Assembly: GCA_934511165.1 (NCBI GenBank)
Contig: CAKSWA010000041.1
Location: 1-18,501 of the forward strand
Reading direction: 5' to 3'
Origin: an uncultured Oscillospiraceae bacterium
GTDB taxonomy: Bacteria; Bacillota; Clostridia; Oscillospirales; Oscillospiraceae
Length of the DNA stretch: 18,501 bases
In this document: positions 1-6,659 of the stretch, one piece after another
Layout of the letters: each line of letters opens with the position of its first letter
Numbering within the stretch: the first letter of the stretch is position 1
Position numbers and translations under genes: made by a program
The notes under the pieces: model-generated
The model's database searches: none
What the model saw: the letters and a program-made list of their open reading frames with translations, nothing else
Told to the model about the DNA's origin: nothing

Positions 1-17
1 GGGCTGAAAAAAGGAGT

Positions 18-54
18 AAAAACGGCGAGGGCATATTTCGTCCTCGCCGTTTTT
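18..54 (+). terminator. Intrinsic terminator upstream of trmK
   Basis: A 13-bp perfect stem (arms 18-30 and 42-54, AAAAACGGCGAGG with its complement) closes an 11-base loop, and the right arm ends in five T. The A-tract on the left arm would let it work in either direction. It probably ends the gene upstream of the window, which may stop at the TGA at 5-7. The position fits the rpoD-trmK order known in many Firmicutes, but the upstream gene itself is not visible. Confidence 0.8.
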
Positions 55-64
55 CATAATTGCT

Positions 65-775
65 ATGGATCATACATTTAAATTGCCGCCGCGCCTCGCG
101 GCGATTGCTGCCCTTGTGCCGGACAGGGCACGCCTTGCCGATGTCGGAACAGACCATGCGCTGCTTCCCATCCGTCTTTTGCTGGATGGGAAAATTCAAA
201 GTGCTATTGCCACGGATATCCGTCCGGGGCCGCTCTCCCGTGCAAAGGAGAACGCTTACGCCGCCGGAGTATCCAACCTTACCTGCGTTCTTTGCGACGG
301 GCTGACCGGCGTCGCGCCGGGCAGCGCCAACACGGTTGTGATCGCCGGCATGGGCGGGGAAAACATTGCCGGTATCCTCCGTGCCGCGCCGTGGGCATGT
401 CAGAAAGCGTTTCTTATATTGCAGCCGATGTCGCGGCCGGAGGAGCTGCGCGCTGCGCTGCCGTCGCTCGGTCTTGCCATATGTGCCGAACGCCTTGCGC
501 GCGATGCGGGGCGGCTCTATTCCATTCTCGCCGTACGGGCCGGGACGCCGGACGTACTCTCGCCGGGAGAAATGTACTGTGGAAAGTATTCGCTGCTCTC
601 TTCGGATCCGCTCTTCCCGGATATTCTCTCCGAGCAGGAAAAGCGTCTGGAGACTGCTATTTGCGGCTTGGAGCGCTCCGAACGGGAGACCGGCCGCGAG
701 CGTCTGGCCGTGCTGCGCCAGGCCGCAGCGGACATTGTGAAAACAAGGAGGACATACCATGGCAACGGTTCGTGA
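65..775 (+). CDS. trmK: tRNA (adenine(22)-N1)-methyltransferase TrmK
   Basis: The 236-aa protein has the hallmarks of TrmK, the cytoplasmic S-adenosylmethionine-dependent enzyme that makes m1A22 in bacterial tRNA. It shows the SAM-binding motif DVGTDHALLP at residues 26-35, GMGGE at 95-99, and LQPMS at 119-123 (the family usually has LQPMN). The length matches the family. The start at 65 is chosen because the product then begins just before the conserved LAAIAALVP segment. No Shine-Dalgarno is visible directly before it; the AAGGAG at 11-16 is about 50 nt away and separated by the terminator stem. The gene overlaps the next one by 17 nt, so the two are probably co-translated. The trmK-nif3 pairing is common in Firmicutes, which supports the call. 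A promoter was not recognised. Confidence 0.9.
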   Translation: MDHTFKLPPRLAAIAALVPDRARLADVGTDHALLPIRLLLDGKIQSAIATDIRPGPLSRAKENAYAAGVSNLTCVLCDGLTGVAPGSANTVVIAGMGGENIAGILRAAPWACQKAFLILQPMSRPEELRAALPSLGLAICAERLARDAGRLYSILAVRAGTPDVLSPGEMYCGKYSLLSSDPLFPDILSEQEKRLETAICGLERSERETGRERLAVLRQAAADIVKTRRTYHGNGS

Positions 776-1526
776 AATTGCCGATTATCTGGAAGAGTAC
801 GTACCATCCTCGCTCAAGCTGGATTTCGATAATGTCGGGCTGCTCTGCGGTTTTCCAGAGTGCGAGGTAAGCCGCATCCTTGTCGTACTGGACATTACAC
901 AGCAGGCGATCGAGGAAGCAATCTCGCTTCATGCAGAGCTGATTGTTTCGCATCATCCGGTCATCTTTACGCCGCTGCGCCGCGTCTGCGACGATACGCC
1001 GGACGCGAAACGCGTCATTGCGCTTTTGCAGGGAAATCTCTCGGCCATTTGTCTGCACACAAATCTTGATGCCCTGGAGGGCGGCGTGAACACAGCGCTT
1101 GCAAACGCCGTCGGCGGGGAAGAGCTGGAGTACACGCCGGATATTGGCTGTTTCTGCCGGCTGCCGGAGGCAATGCCCCTTGCAGATTTTCTCGCCCAGA
1201 CGCGTGCAGCGCTCTCCGCACCGGATATGCGCTTTTATGACGCACACCGGCGTGTGGAATATCTCGCGCTCTGCGGCGGCGCGGGCGGCGATATCCTCTA
1301 TGATGCGGCGAAGCGCGGCTGCGACACGGTGCTGACCGGCGAAATCAGGCATCACCAATGGATCGACGGTGCGGAGTTGGGGCTGAATCTCATTGAGGGC
1401 GGTCATTTTGCCACCGAAAACGTTGTCACGCCGCCGCTTGCGGAAATGCTGCGGCAGGGCTTCCCAGAAATCGATGTTTGTCTCTCGCGGCTGCAGGGGC
1501 CGCTCTCGCGCGGATTCGGATTTTAA
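759..1526 (+). CDS. Nif3-like dinuclear metal center protein (YqfO family)
   Basis: The 255-aa protein belongs to the Nif3/YqfO/YbgI family, which binds two metal ions per subunit and forms toroidal hexamers. It is often labelled GTP cyclohydrolase I type 2, but its cellular role is unsettled. Metal ligands are visible as SHHP (His65, His66), LHTNLD (His100, Asp104) and GGHFATE (His216, Glu220). The N-terminal LDFDNVGLLCG is a family signature. It is the short form: Bacillus subtilis YqfO is longer because of an inserted PII-like domain, which is absent here. The start at 759 has a textbook SD, AAGGAGG at 745-751, with 7-nt spacing. It overlaps trmK by 17 nt, consistent with a two-gene operon. 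A function beyond metal binding cannot be read from the sequence. Confidence 0.9.
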   Translation: MATVREIADYLEEYVPSSLKLDFDNVGLLCGFPECEVSRILVVLDITQQAIEEAISLHAELIVSHHPVIFTPLRRVCDDTPDAKRVIALLQGNLSAICLHTNLDALEGGVNTALANAVGGEELEYTPDIGCFCRLPEAMPLADFLAQTRAALSAPDMRFYDAHRRVEYLALCGGAGGDILYDAAKRGCDTVLTGEIRHHQWIDGAELGLNLIEGGHFATENVVTPPLAEMLRQGFPEIDVCLSRLQGPLSRGFGF

Positions 1527-1531
1527 AACAA

Positions 1532-1560
1532 GCATATTCACCGGCTTATCCCCATAGGAT
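1532..1560 (+). promoter_or_regulatory. Putative SigE (mother-cell) promoter of spoIVA
   Basis: A -35-like GCATATT at 1532-1538 and a -10-like CATAGGAT at 1553-1560 are separated by 14 nt. The B. subtilis SigE consensus has ATATT at -35 and CATACAAT at -10 with 13-15 nt between, so the -10 here matches 6 of 8 positions. spoIVA is a SigE-dependent gene in B. subtilis, which supports the reading. No experimental start site is implied. Confidence 0.55.
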
Positions 1561-1590
1561 GCATTGAAATCATGTACAGGGGGTCTGACC

Positions 1591-3069
1591 GTGTCTGAAT
1601 CAACGATTTACGAGGACATCGCTCTCCGCACGGACGGAGATATATATCTTGGTGTGGTGGGTCCGGTTCGGACGGGCAAATCCACCTTCATCAAGCGCTT
1701 CATGGAAACGCTCGTCATTCCGCGCATTGACAACGTCTACCGAAAGGAACGTGCCCGCGACGAGCTGCCGCAGAGCGGCTCCGGACGTACCATCATGACG
1801 GCGGAGCCGAAATTTATCCCGGAAGAGGCAGTGACGATCCGTCTTGGCGAGGATACCGATCTCTCTGTCCGGCTCATCGACTGCGTCGGCTACATGGTCA
1901 AGGGTGCTTCCGGGCAGTTTGAGGACGGCGTGGAGCGTATGGTGACAACGCCGTGGTTCGATAAGGAAATTTCTCTTACGGAGGCGGCAGAGCAGGGGAC
2001 ATATAAGGTCATTGCCGAGCATTCAACGATCGGGCTTGTCGTCACGTGCGACGGTACGATCTGCGAAATTCCGCGCGAGGACTATATCCCGGCAGAGGAG
2101 CGTGTGATCCGCGAGCTGCAGGAGATCGGAAAGCCGTTTACCATTGTCCTCAACAGCGCCGAACCGAACTCGGAAAATGCCAAAGCGCTTTGCCGCTCGA
2201 TCAGCGATAAATACGGCACCGGCTGTGTCTGTGTAAACTGCCTGGAGCTCACAGAAAATGATATTTGCGAGATCCTCAAGTCAGCGCTGTGTGAATTCCC
2301 GCTCTCGGAGCTGGATGTGTTCCTGCCGAGCTGGGTCGATGCGCTGCCGATTGAGCACCCGCTGCGCGCGTCGCTTTATAATGGCGTCCGCGCATCCGCG
2401 CAGAGCGTACAGCGTATCCGGGACGTTTACCCAATGGCAGATACGCTCCGGGAAGAGGAAAACGTTCTCTCTGTCTCCGTTCTGGCGCTGCAGATGGGCT
2501 GCGGCATTGCGGATATCCGTGTGGAGCTCCCAAGAGCGCTCTATTACCAGACCATCAGTGAGCAGTCCGGCTTCGCCATCCGGGATGACGGCGATCTGAT
2601 GGCGCTGCTGACCGAAATGCGCGGCATCAAGAACGAGTACGATCGCATCAGCAGCGCGCTGAAGGATGTCCGGGAGACCGGATACGGGATCGTTGTACCC
2701 TCCCCGGATGAGCTGAAGCTTGAAGAGCCGGAGATCGTCCGGCAGGGAGGACGCTACGGTGTGCGGCTCAAAGCGTCCGCACCGTCCATCCATATGATCA
2801 TGGCAAACATCGAAACCGAAGTCAGCCCCGCGCTCGGCGGCGAAAAGGCCTCGGAGCAGATTATCAACTTCCTGCTGCAGGGGTTCGAGGGCGATACGAG
2901 CCGCATCTGGGAATCGAACATCTTCGGAAAATCGCTCTACGACATCGCGAGCGAAGGCGTTATCACGAAGCTCCGGCAAATGCCCGTTAACGCACAGGCA
3001 AAGCTTCAGCAAACGCTCACGCGCATTGTTAACGAGGGCGGCGGCTCTCTGATTTGCATAATCATATAA
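1591..3069 (+). CDS. spoIVA: Stage IV sporulation protein A (spore coat ATPase)
   Basis: SpoIVA is the mother-cell ATPase that polymerises on the forespore surface, is anchored by SpoVM, and forms the basement layer for the coat and the signal for cortex assembly. From the GTG at 1591 the protein is 492 aa, the length of the B. subtilis protein. It shows GDIYLGVVGPVRTGKST with the P-loop at residues 24-31, the conserved GRTIMTAEPKF segment near 66-76, a Walker-B-like LIDCVGY at 95-101, and the conserved C-terminal tail ending GGGSLICIII. I prefer the GTG to in-frame upstream ATGs at 1564 and 1573 because AGGGGG at 1578-1583 lies at good spacing and the N-terminus then aligns with known SpoIVA. 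A SigE-like promoter precedes it and a hairpin follows. This is the strongest evidence that the organism forms endospores. Confidence 0.97.
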   Translation: MSESTIYEDIALRTDGDIYLGVVGPVRTGKSTFIKRFMETLVIPRIDNVYRKERARDELPQSGSGRTIMTAEPKFIPEEAVTIRLGEDTDLSVRLIDCVGYMVKGASGQFEDGVERMVTTPWFDKEISLTEAAEQGTYKVIAEHSTIGLVVTCDGTICEIPREDYIPAEERVIRELQEIGKPFTIVLNSAEPNSENAKALCRSISDKYGTGCVCVNCLELTENDICEILKSALCEFPLSELDVFLPSWVDALPIEHPLRASLYNGVRASAQSVQRIRDVYPMADTLREEENVLSVSVLALQMGCGIADIRVELPRALYYQTISEQSGFAIRDDGDLMALLTEMRGIKNEYDRISSALKDVRETGYGIVVPSPDELKLEEPEIVRQGGRYGVRLKASAPSIHMIMANIETEVSPALGGEKASEQIINFLLQGFEGDTSRIWESNIFGKSLYDIASEGVITKLRQMPVNAQAKLQQTLTRIVNEGGGSLICIII

Positions 3070-3080
3070 GCAAACTTGCA

Positions 3081-3117
3081 AGCCGAGGCGAGAAATTCGC
3101 TTCGGCTGCGCATTTTT
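3081..3117 (+). terminator. Intrinsic terminator after spoIVA
   Basis: An 11-bp stem (AGCCGAGGCGA at 3081-3091 with TCGCTTCGGCT at 3097-3107, one G-U pair) has a 5-base loop and is followed after five bases by TTTTT at 3113-3117. The distance from stem to T-run is longer than ideal, so efficiency is uncertain. It separates spoIVA from the SigA promoter of the aminotransferase. Confidence 0.6.
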
Positions 3118-3131
3118 AACCAAATTAACTC

Positions 3132-3160
3132 TTGATTTTTTGTTATCTATGCCATATAAT
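3132..3160 (+). promoter_or_regulatory. SigA promoter of the aspartate aminotransferase gene
   Basis: TTGATT at 3132-3137 (-35) and a perfect TATAAT at 3155-3160 (-10) are separated by exactly 17 nt. The predicted start lies about 22 nt before the start codon at 3190, so the untranslated leader would be very short and carry only the SD. This is the best vegetative promoter in the window. Confidence 0.85.
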
Positions 3161-3189
3161 GACGCCATACTTGTATGGAGGGCTTTGCC

Positions 3190-4386
3190 ATGAAAGAATT
3201 ATCCAAAATCCGATCCGCCGTTGCGCCGTCTGCAACGCTGGCGGTCAACTCGAAATTCAAGCAGATGAAGGCGGAGGGCATCCCTGTTGTTGGCTTTGGG
3301 GCAGGGGAGCCGGATTTTGATACGCCCGACCATATCAAGGAAGCCGGAATCCGTGCCATCCGGGAAGGCCAGACGAAGTATACGCCGACGCCTGGCACCG
3401 TCGAGGCGCGCAAGGCCGTTGCTTACCGGATGAAGGAAGATCTCGGCGTAGATTTTGACTATGACGCCATTGTCATCTCGAACGGTGCCAAGGCTTGCCT
3501 GTATGCTACGTTCTTCACGCTGCTTGATCCCGGCGACGAAGTGATAGTTCCCGCGCCGTACTGGGTCAGCTATACCGAGCAGATCCGCATGGTCGGCGGC
3601 GTTCCGGTAATCGTCCCGACGACCGAGGCGCAGCATTTCAAAATGACGCCGGAGCAGCTGGAAGCCGCCATTACGGACAAAACGAAGGCGCTCGTGCTCA
3701 ATAACCCGTCCAACCCGACCGGCATGATTTATTCGAAAGAGGAGCTGGAAGCGCTCGCAGAAGTCTGTGTCCGCCGCGATATCTACATCATCGCCGACGA
3801 GATTTACTACCGCCTCTGCTACGACGGACGTAAATTCACCAGTGTTGCGGCGCTCGGCGACGAGGTAAAGCAGCACACCATCCTCATCAACGGCGTATCG
3901 AAGAGCTATTCCATGACCGGCTGGCGCTGCGGCTTTGCCGCCTGCGGCGACAAACGCATTGCCAAAGTGATGACGAACTGCCTGAGCCACGCGCTCGGCA
4001 ACATCGGCGCCATGAACCAGGCGGCAATGGCAGAGGCCATGCGCGGGCCGCAGGACAGCGTGGAGGAAATGCGCAAGGTATTTGAAGAGCGCCGGAACTA
4101 TCTTGTAGAGCGCATGAACAAAATCGACGGTGTGAGCTGCCTGAAGCCGGACGGCGCGTTCTACGTAATGATGAATCTCGAAAAGCTCATCGGGCGCGCG
4201 CTCGGCGGGCGCGTGATCCATAACGCCGACGATTTCGCCATGGCGTTTCTGGAAAAAGGTCTTGTCGCGGTCGTATCCTGCTGCGCGTTCGACGCGCCGA
4301 ACTTTGTCCGCTGGACGTATGCCACGTCGCTTGAGACGATCAAGGAAGGCCTTGACCGGCTGGAAAAATTCCTGAAGGAAGCCTGA
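3190..4386 (+). CDS. aspB: Aspartate aminotransferase, class I (PLP-dependent)
   Basis: This is a fold-type I, subgroup Ib aminotransferase that interconverts aspartate/2-oxoglutarate and oxaloacetate/glutamate in the cytosol. From the ATG at 3190 it is 398 aa, the usual length. Visible residues are the PLP-binding lysine in SKSYSMTGWRCG (Lys238), NNPSNPTG at 171-178, Asp203 and Tyr206 in IADEIYY, Trp125 in APYWVSY, and a C-terminal FVRWTYATS arginine expected to bind the substrate carboxylate. The 3190 start is preferred over the in-frame ATG at 3175 because GGAGG at 3178-3182 sits 7 nt before it. It has its own SigA promoter and a following hairpin, so it looks monocistronic. Related specificities in subgroup Ib (prephenate, other amino acids) cannot be excluded by eye. 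Confidence 0.9.
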   Translation: MKELSKIRSAVAPSATLAVNSKFKQMKAEGIPVVGFGAGEPDFDTPDHIKEAGIRAIREGQTKYTPTPGTVEARKAVAYRMKEDLGVDFDYDAIVISNGAKACLYATFFTLLDPGDEVIVPAPYWVSYTEQIRMVGGVPVIVPTTEAQHFKMTPEQLEAAITDKTKALVLNNPSNPTGMIYSKEELEALAEVCVRRDIYIIADEIYYRLCYDGRKFTSVAALGDEVKQHTILINGVSKSYSMTGWRCGFAACGDKRIAKVMTNCLSHALGNIGAMNQAAMAEAMRGPQDSVEEMRKVFEERRNYLVERMNKIDGVSCLKPDGAFYVMMNLEKLIGRALGGRVIHNADDFAMAFLEKGLVAVVSCCAFDAPNFVRWTYATSLETIKEGLDRLEKFLKEA

Positions 4387-4397
4387 ATCCTTCCGCT

Positions 4398-4426
4398 CAT
4401 AAAACGCATCGCCGCTCTCATAGCAT
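4398..4426 (+). promoter_or_regulatory. Possible SigE-like promoter for cwlD inside the hairpin
   Basis: CATAAAA at 4398-4404 and CATAGCAT at 4419-4426 are 14 nt apart. The -10 matches 6 of 8 positions of CATACAAT; the -35 is weak. cwlD is sporulation-controlled in B. subtilis, which makes a sporulation promoter plausible here. A start near 4433 would leave a leader of only about 16 nt, beginning at or just before the SD, so this call is tentative. Confidence 0.3.
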
Positions 4427-4453
4427 AGCATGAGGGAGGCGATGCATTTTGTT
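4401..4453 (+). terminator. Terminator-like hairpin spanning the aspB-cwlD junction
   Basis: The arms 4401-4421 and 4430-4450 pair almost continuously. AAAACGCATCGCC pairs with GGCGATGCATTTT with one mismatch, followed inward by CTCAT with ATGAG and an 8-base loop. The right arm ends in TTTT with more T-rich sequence after it. It is placed as the terminator of aspB. It also holds the cwlD SD (GGGAGG at 4434-4439) in its right arm and the first T of the TTG start codon at its edge, so it may also control cwlD translation. Confidence 0.7.
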
Positions 4454-5189
4454 TGTTAAAAAGCTGTATAAAAGCATCCGCGCGGAGGATGCCGCGCTTT
4501 TCATCTTGTCATTCCTCTGGATTTGTGTCATAATACATAGTGTTTTTTTGCCTGGTGCAGACACTCGATCCGCATCGGCGGAGACGGCGGAGCGCCTGCC
4601 TGTGCTGATCATAGACCCCGGCCACGGCGGCGCGGACGGCGGCGCTGTCGCGCCGGACGGGACAGTGGAAAGCGCGCTAAATCTCTCTGTGGCGCTTCGT
4701 GTCCGCGATCTTTGCACTTTTTTCGGGATCGATACCGTTATGACCAGAGAAACCGAAGCGCTTGCCTATCCGCCGGAGGCCAAAACCATAGCCGCCATGA
4801 AGAAATGGGATACCAGGCGGCGTGTTGAGCTCGCCGAAAGTATGGACGCTCCCGTATTTCTGAGCATTCACCAGAATATCTATCCGTCCGCCGGGCCGCA
4901 CGGTTCTCAGGTGATGTATACTCAGAATGAGTCCAGCCGCGCTTTTGCTGAGATCCTGCAATCGGAGCTTACGGCGGCACTCCTGCCGGAAAACCGGCGT
5001 GTGCCGGTGCCGGCAGGGAAGGACATCTATATTCTGTCCCATGTGCGCTGTACCGCTGTATTGGTCGAGTGCGGATTTCTTTCGAACCCGCAGGAGCTTT
5101 CGCTTTTGCAAAATACGGATTATCAGAAAAAAATCGCGTCCGTTCTGACAGCGTGCTATCTTCAGTATACAGAGAAAGGCGTTTTATGA
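4449..5189 (+). CDS. cwlD: N-acetylmuramoyl-L-alanine amidase, CwlD type
   Basis: This is an Amidase_3 zinc hydrolase of 246 aa, close to the B. subtilis CwlD length. CwlD removes the peptide from muramic acid as the first step toward the muramic delta-lactam of spore cortex, acting outside the membrane. One hydrophobic segment (about residues 16-35) serves as signal or anchor. Zinc ligands and catalytic residues are visible: IIDPGHGG (His59), Glu74 in VESALNLSVAL, FLSIHQNIYP (His141) and VLVECGFLSNP (Glu207). The start is TTG at 4449, with GGGAGG at 4434-4439 and 9-nt spacing; the nearby ATG at 4442 is in another frame and stops at once. The stop overlaps the radA start as ATGA. A vegetative amidase of the same family is possible, but the size, single anchor and lack of cell-wall-binding domains favour CwlD. 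Confidence 0.82.
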   Translation: MFVKKLYKSIRAEDAALFILSFLWICVIIHSVFLPGADTRSASAETAERLPVLIIDPGHGGADGGAVAPDGTVESALNLSVALRVRDLCTFFGIDTVMTRETEALAYPPEAKTIAAMKKWDTRRRVELAESMDAPVFLSIHQNIYPSAGPHGSQVMYTQNESSRAFAEILQSELTAALLPENRRVPVPAGKDIYILSHVRCTAVLVECGFLSNPQELSLLQNTDYQKKIASVLTACYLQYTEKGVL

Positions 5190-6556
5190 AAGCCAAAAGT
5201 GTGTTTTTCTGCACGGAATGCGGCAACGAAACCGGGAAATGGTTTGGGCGCTGCCCGGCGTGCGGCGCGTGGAATACGATTGTGGAAGCGCCGTCTGCGC
5301 CGTCCGGCAACGCCGCGGCGAAAAGCGCCGCTGTGAAGATCGCCGGAACGCGCCGGAGCGTTCCCAAGCCGGTTTCGCAGCTCGACGATGAGGAAGAAAT
5401 CCGGTTTTCCACCGGCATGGCGGAGATGGATCGCGTTCTCGGCGGCGGCGCTGTGCGCGGTTCGCTGGTACTCGTCGGCGGCGCACCCGGCATTGGCAAA
5501 TCTACGCTGCTGCTGCAAATCTGCGGCAACATCCCGGATGCAAAGATTCTCTATGTGACCGGCGAGGAAAGCCAGCGCCAGCTCAAAATGCGCTCGCAGC
5601 GCCTTGGCGTTTCGAGCGATGATCTTTACGTTCTCGCGGAAACGGACATCAATGCTGTTACACAGAGCGTAGAGGATCTGCAGCCGGACATTCTGATCAT
5701 TGACTCAGTACAGACAATGTACAATAACGACATTGCCTCCGCGCCCGGCAGCATCGGCCAGGTGAAGGATTGCACCATGGCGGTAATGCAGCTTGCTAAA
5801 ACGATGAACATCACCGCGTTTGTCATCGGCCATGTGAATAAAGAAGGCGCTATCGCCGGGCCGAAGGTTTTGGAGCACATGGTGGATTGCGTGCTGTACT
5901 TTGAAGGTGACCGATCGCTGAACTACCGCATTCTGCGCGCGGCCAAAAACCGTTTTGGCTCTACCAATGAGATTGGCGTCTTTGAAATGTGTGACACCGG
6001 GCTGCGTGAAGTTCCGAACCCATCCGAAGTTATGCTGTCCGGACGCCCGAACAACGCGCCCGGCACGTGCGTTTCCTGCGTGATGCAGGGATCGCGCCCA
6101 ATCCTTGCCGAAGTACAGGCGCTGCTTTCGCCGAGCAGCGCAAACCAGGCACGCCGCACAGCAAACGGTGTGGATTTCAACCGCCTGATGCTTTTGCTTG
6201 CTGTCCTCGAAAAGCGCGGCGGCGTGCATGTTGCGGGGTGCGACGCCTATGTAAACGTTGTCGGCGGTCTCGAGCTGGACGAGCCCGCGGCAGACCTTGC
6301 CATTGCGCTTGCAATCGCTTCAAGCCTCCGGGACAAGCCCATCGGGGAGGATCTCGCAGCCATTGGTGAGGTTGGGCTTACGGGAGAGATTCGATCCGTA
6401 CCGTCGATCAACCAGCGTTTACAGGAGATCGCGCGGCTCGGTTTCAAGCGGTGTGTCATTCCGGCGCATTGCAAGGATGATATCAAGCTCCCAAACGGGA
6501 TGAAACTTTTGCCCGCGAAAAACGTCCGTGACGCCGTTACTGCTATATTCATTTAA
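5186..6556 (+). CDS. radA: DNA repair protein RadA (Sms)
   Basis: RadA is a RecA-like ATPase that drives branch migration of recombination intermediates in DNA repair and, in some Firmicutes, transformation. The 456-aa length matches the family. Domains in order are a C4 zinc finger (Cys9, Cys12, Cys23, Cys26), a RecA core with Walker A GGAPGIGKST at 98-107 and Walker B-like ILIIDSVQT near 169-177, the RadA-specific KNRFG motif at 254-258, and a Lon-protease-like C-terminal domain. The frame is open further upstream, but the ATG at 5186 is chosen: it has GAAAGG at 5173-5178 before it, it overlaps the cwlD stop as ATGA, and it begins three residues before the conserved SVFFCTECG start. Translational coupling to cwlD is likely, which would let RadA be made in sporulating cells as well. 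No separate promoter was seen. Confidence 0.95.
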   Translation: MKAKSVFFCTECGNETGKWFGRCPACGAWNTIVEAPSAPSGNAAAKSAAVKIAGTRRSVPKPVSQLDDEEEIRFSTGMAEMDRVLGGGAVRGSLVLVGGAPGIGKSTLLLQICGNIPDAKILYVTGEESQRQLKMRSQRLGVSSDDLYVLAETDINAVTQSVEDLQPDILIIDSVQTMYNNDIASAPGSIGQVKDCTMAVMQLAKTMNITAFVIGHVNKEGAIAGPKVLEHMVDCVLYFEGDRSLNYRILRAAKNRFGSTNEIGVFEMCDTGLREVPNPSEVMLSGRPNNAPGTCVSCVMQGSRPILAEVQALLSPSSANQARRTANGVDFNRLMLLLAVLEKRGGVHVAGCDAYVNVVGGLELDEPAADLAIALAIASSLRDKPIGEDLAAIGEVGLTGEIRSVPSINQRLQEIARLGFKRCVIPAHCKDDIKLPNGMKLLPAKNVRDAVTAIFI

Positions 6557-6570
6557 AAAACCGCTCCCCT

Positions 6571-6602
6571 AAATTAAACAAAATCTTTATTTTGTTTAAT
6601 TT
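6571..6602. repeat. 14-bp perfect AT-rich inverted repeat between radA and the recombinase
   Basis: AAATTAAACAAAAT at 6571-6584 is perfectly complementary to 6589-6602 across a CTTT loop. The stem contains only two G-C pairs, so it is a poor terminator despite the T-rich right arm. It could be a weak terminator of radA, an operator or a recombinase-binding site. It does not resemble the B. subtilis dif sequence as I know it. Confidence 0.6.
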
Positions 6603-6659
6603 TGCGTATAACTGAAATCGCACTCCCCATCCGCCGGTTTTCTGTTGTGAGGATCATTT

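Noticed and set aside
657..1541. A 294-codon open frame on minus across trmK and the nif3-like gene
   Set aside because: It spans two well-supported genes antisense and shows no recognisable domain or SD.
1564..1590. Upstream ATG starts (1564, 1573) for spoIVA
   Set aside because: They lack a well-placed SD and would add nine residues or fewer not found in known SpoIVA; the GTG at 1591 gives the family's length and has AGGGGG before it.
2281..3168. A 295-codon open frame on minus opposite spoIVA
   Set aside because: It is antisense to the conserved C-terminal half of SpoIVA and has no motif of its own.
3199..4431. A 410-codon open frame on minus opposite aspB
   Set aside because: It is the antisense shadow of a conserved aminotransferase with all catalytic residues; GC-rich codon bias keeps the opposite frame open.
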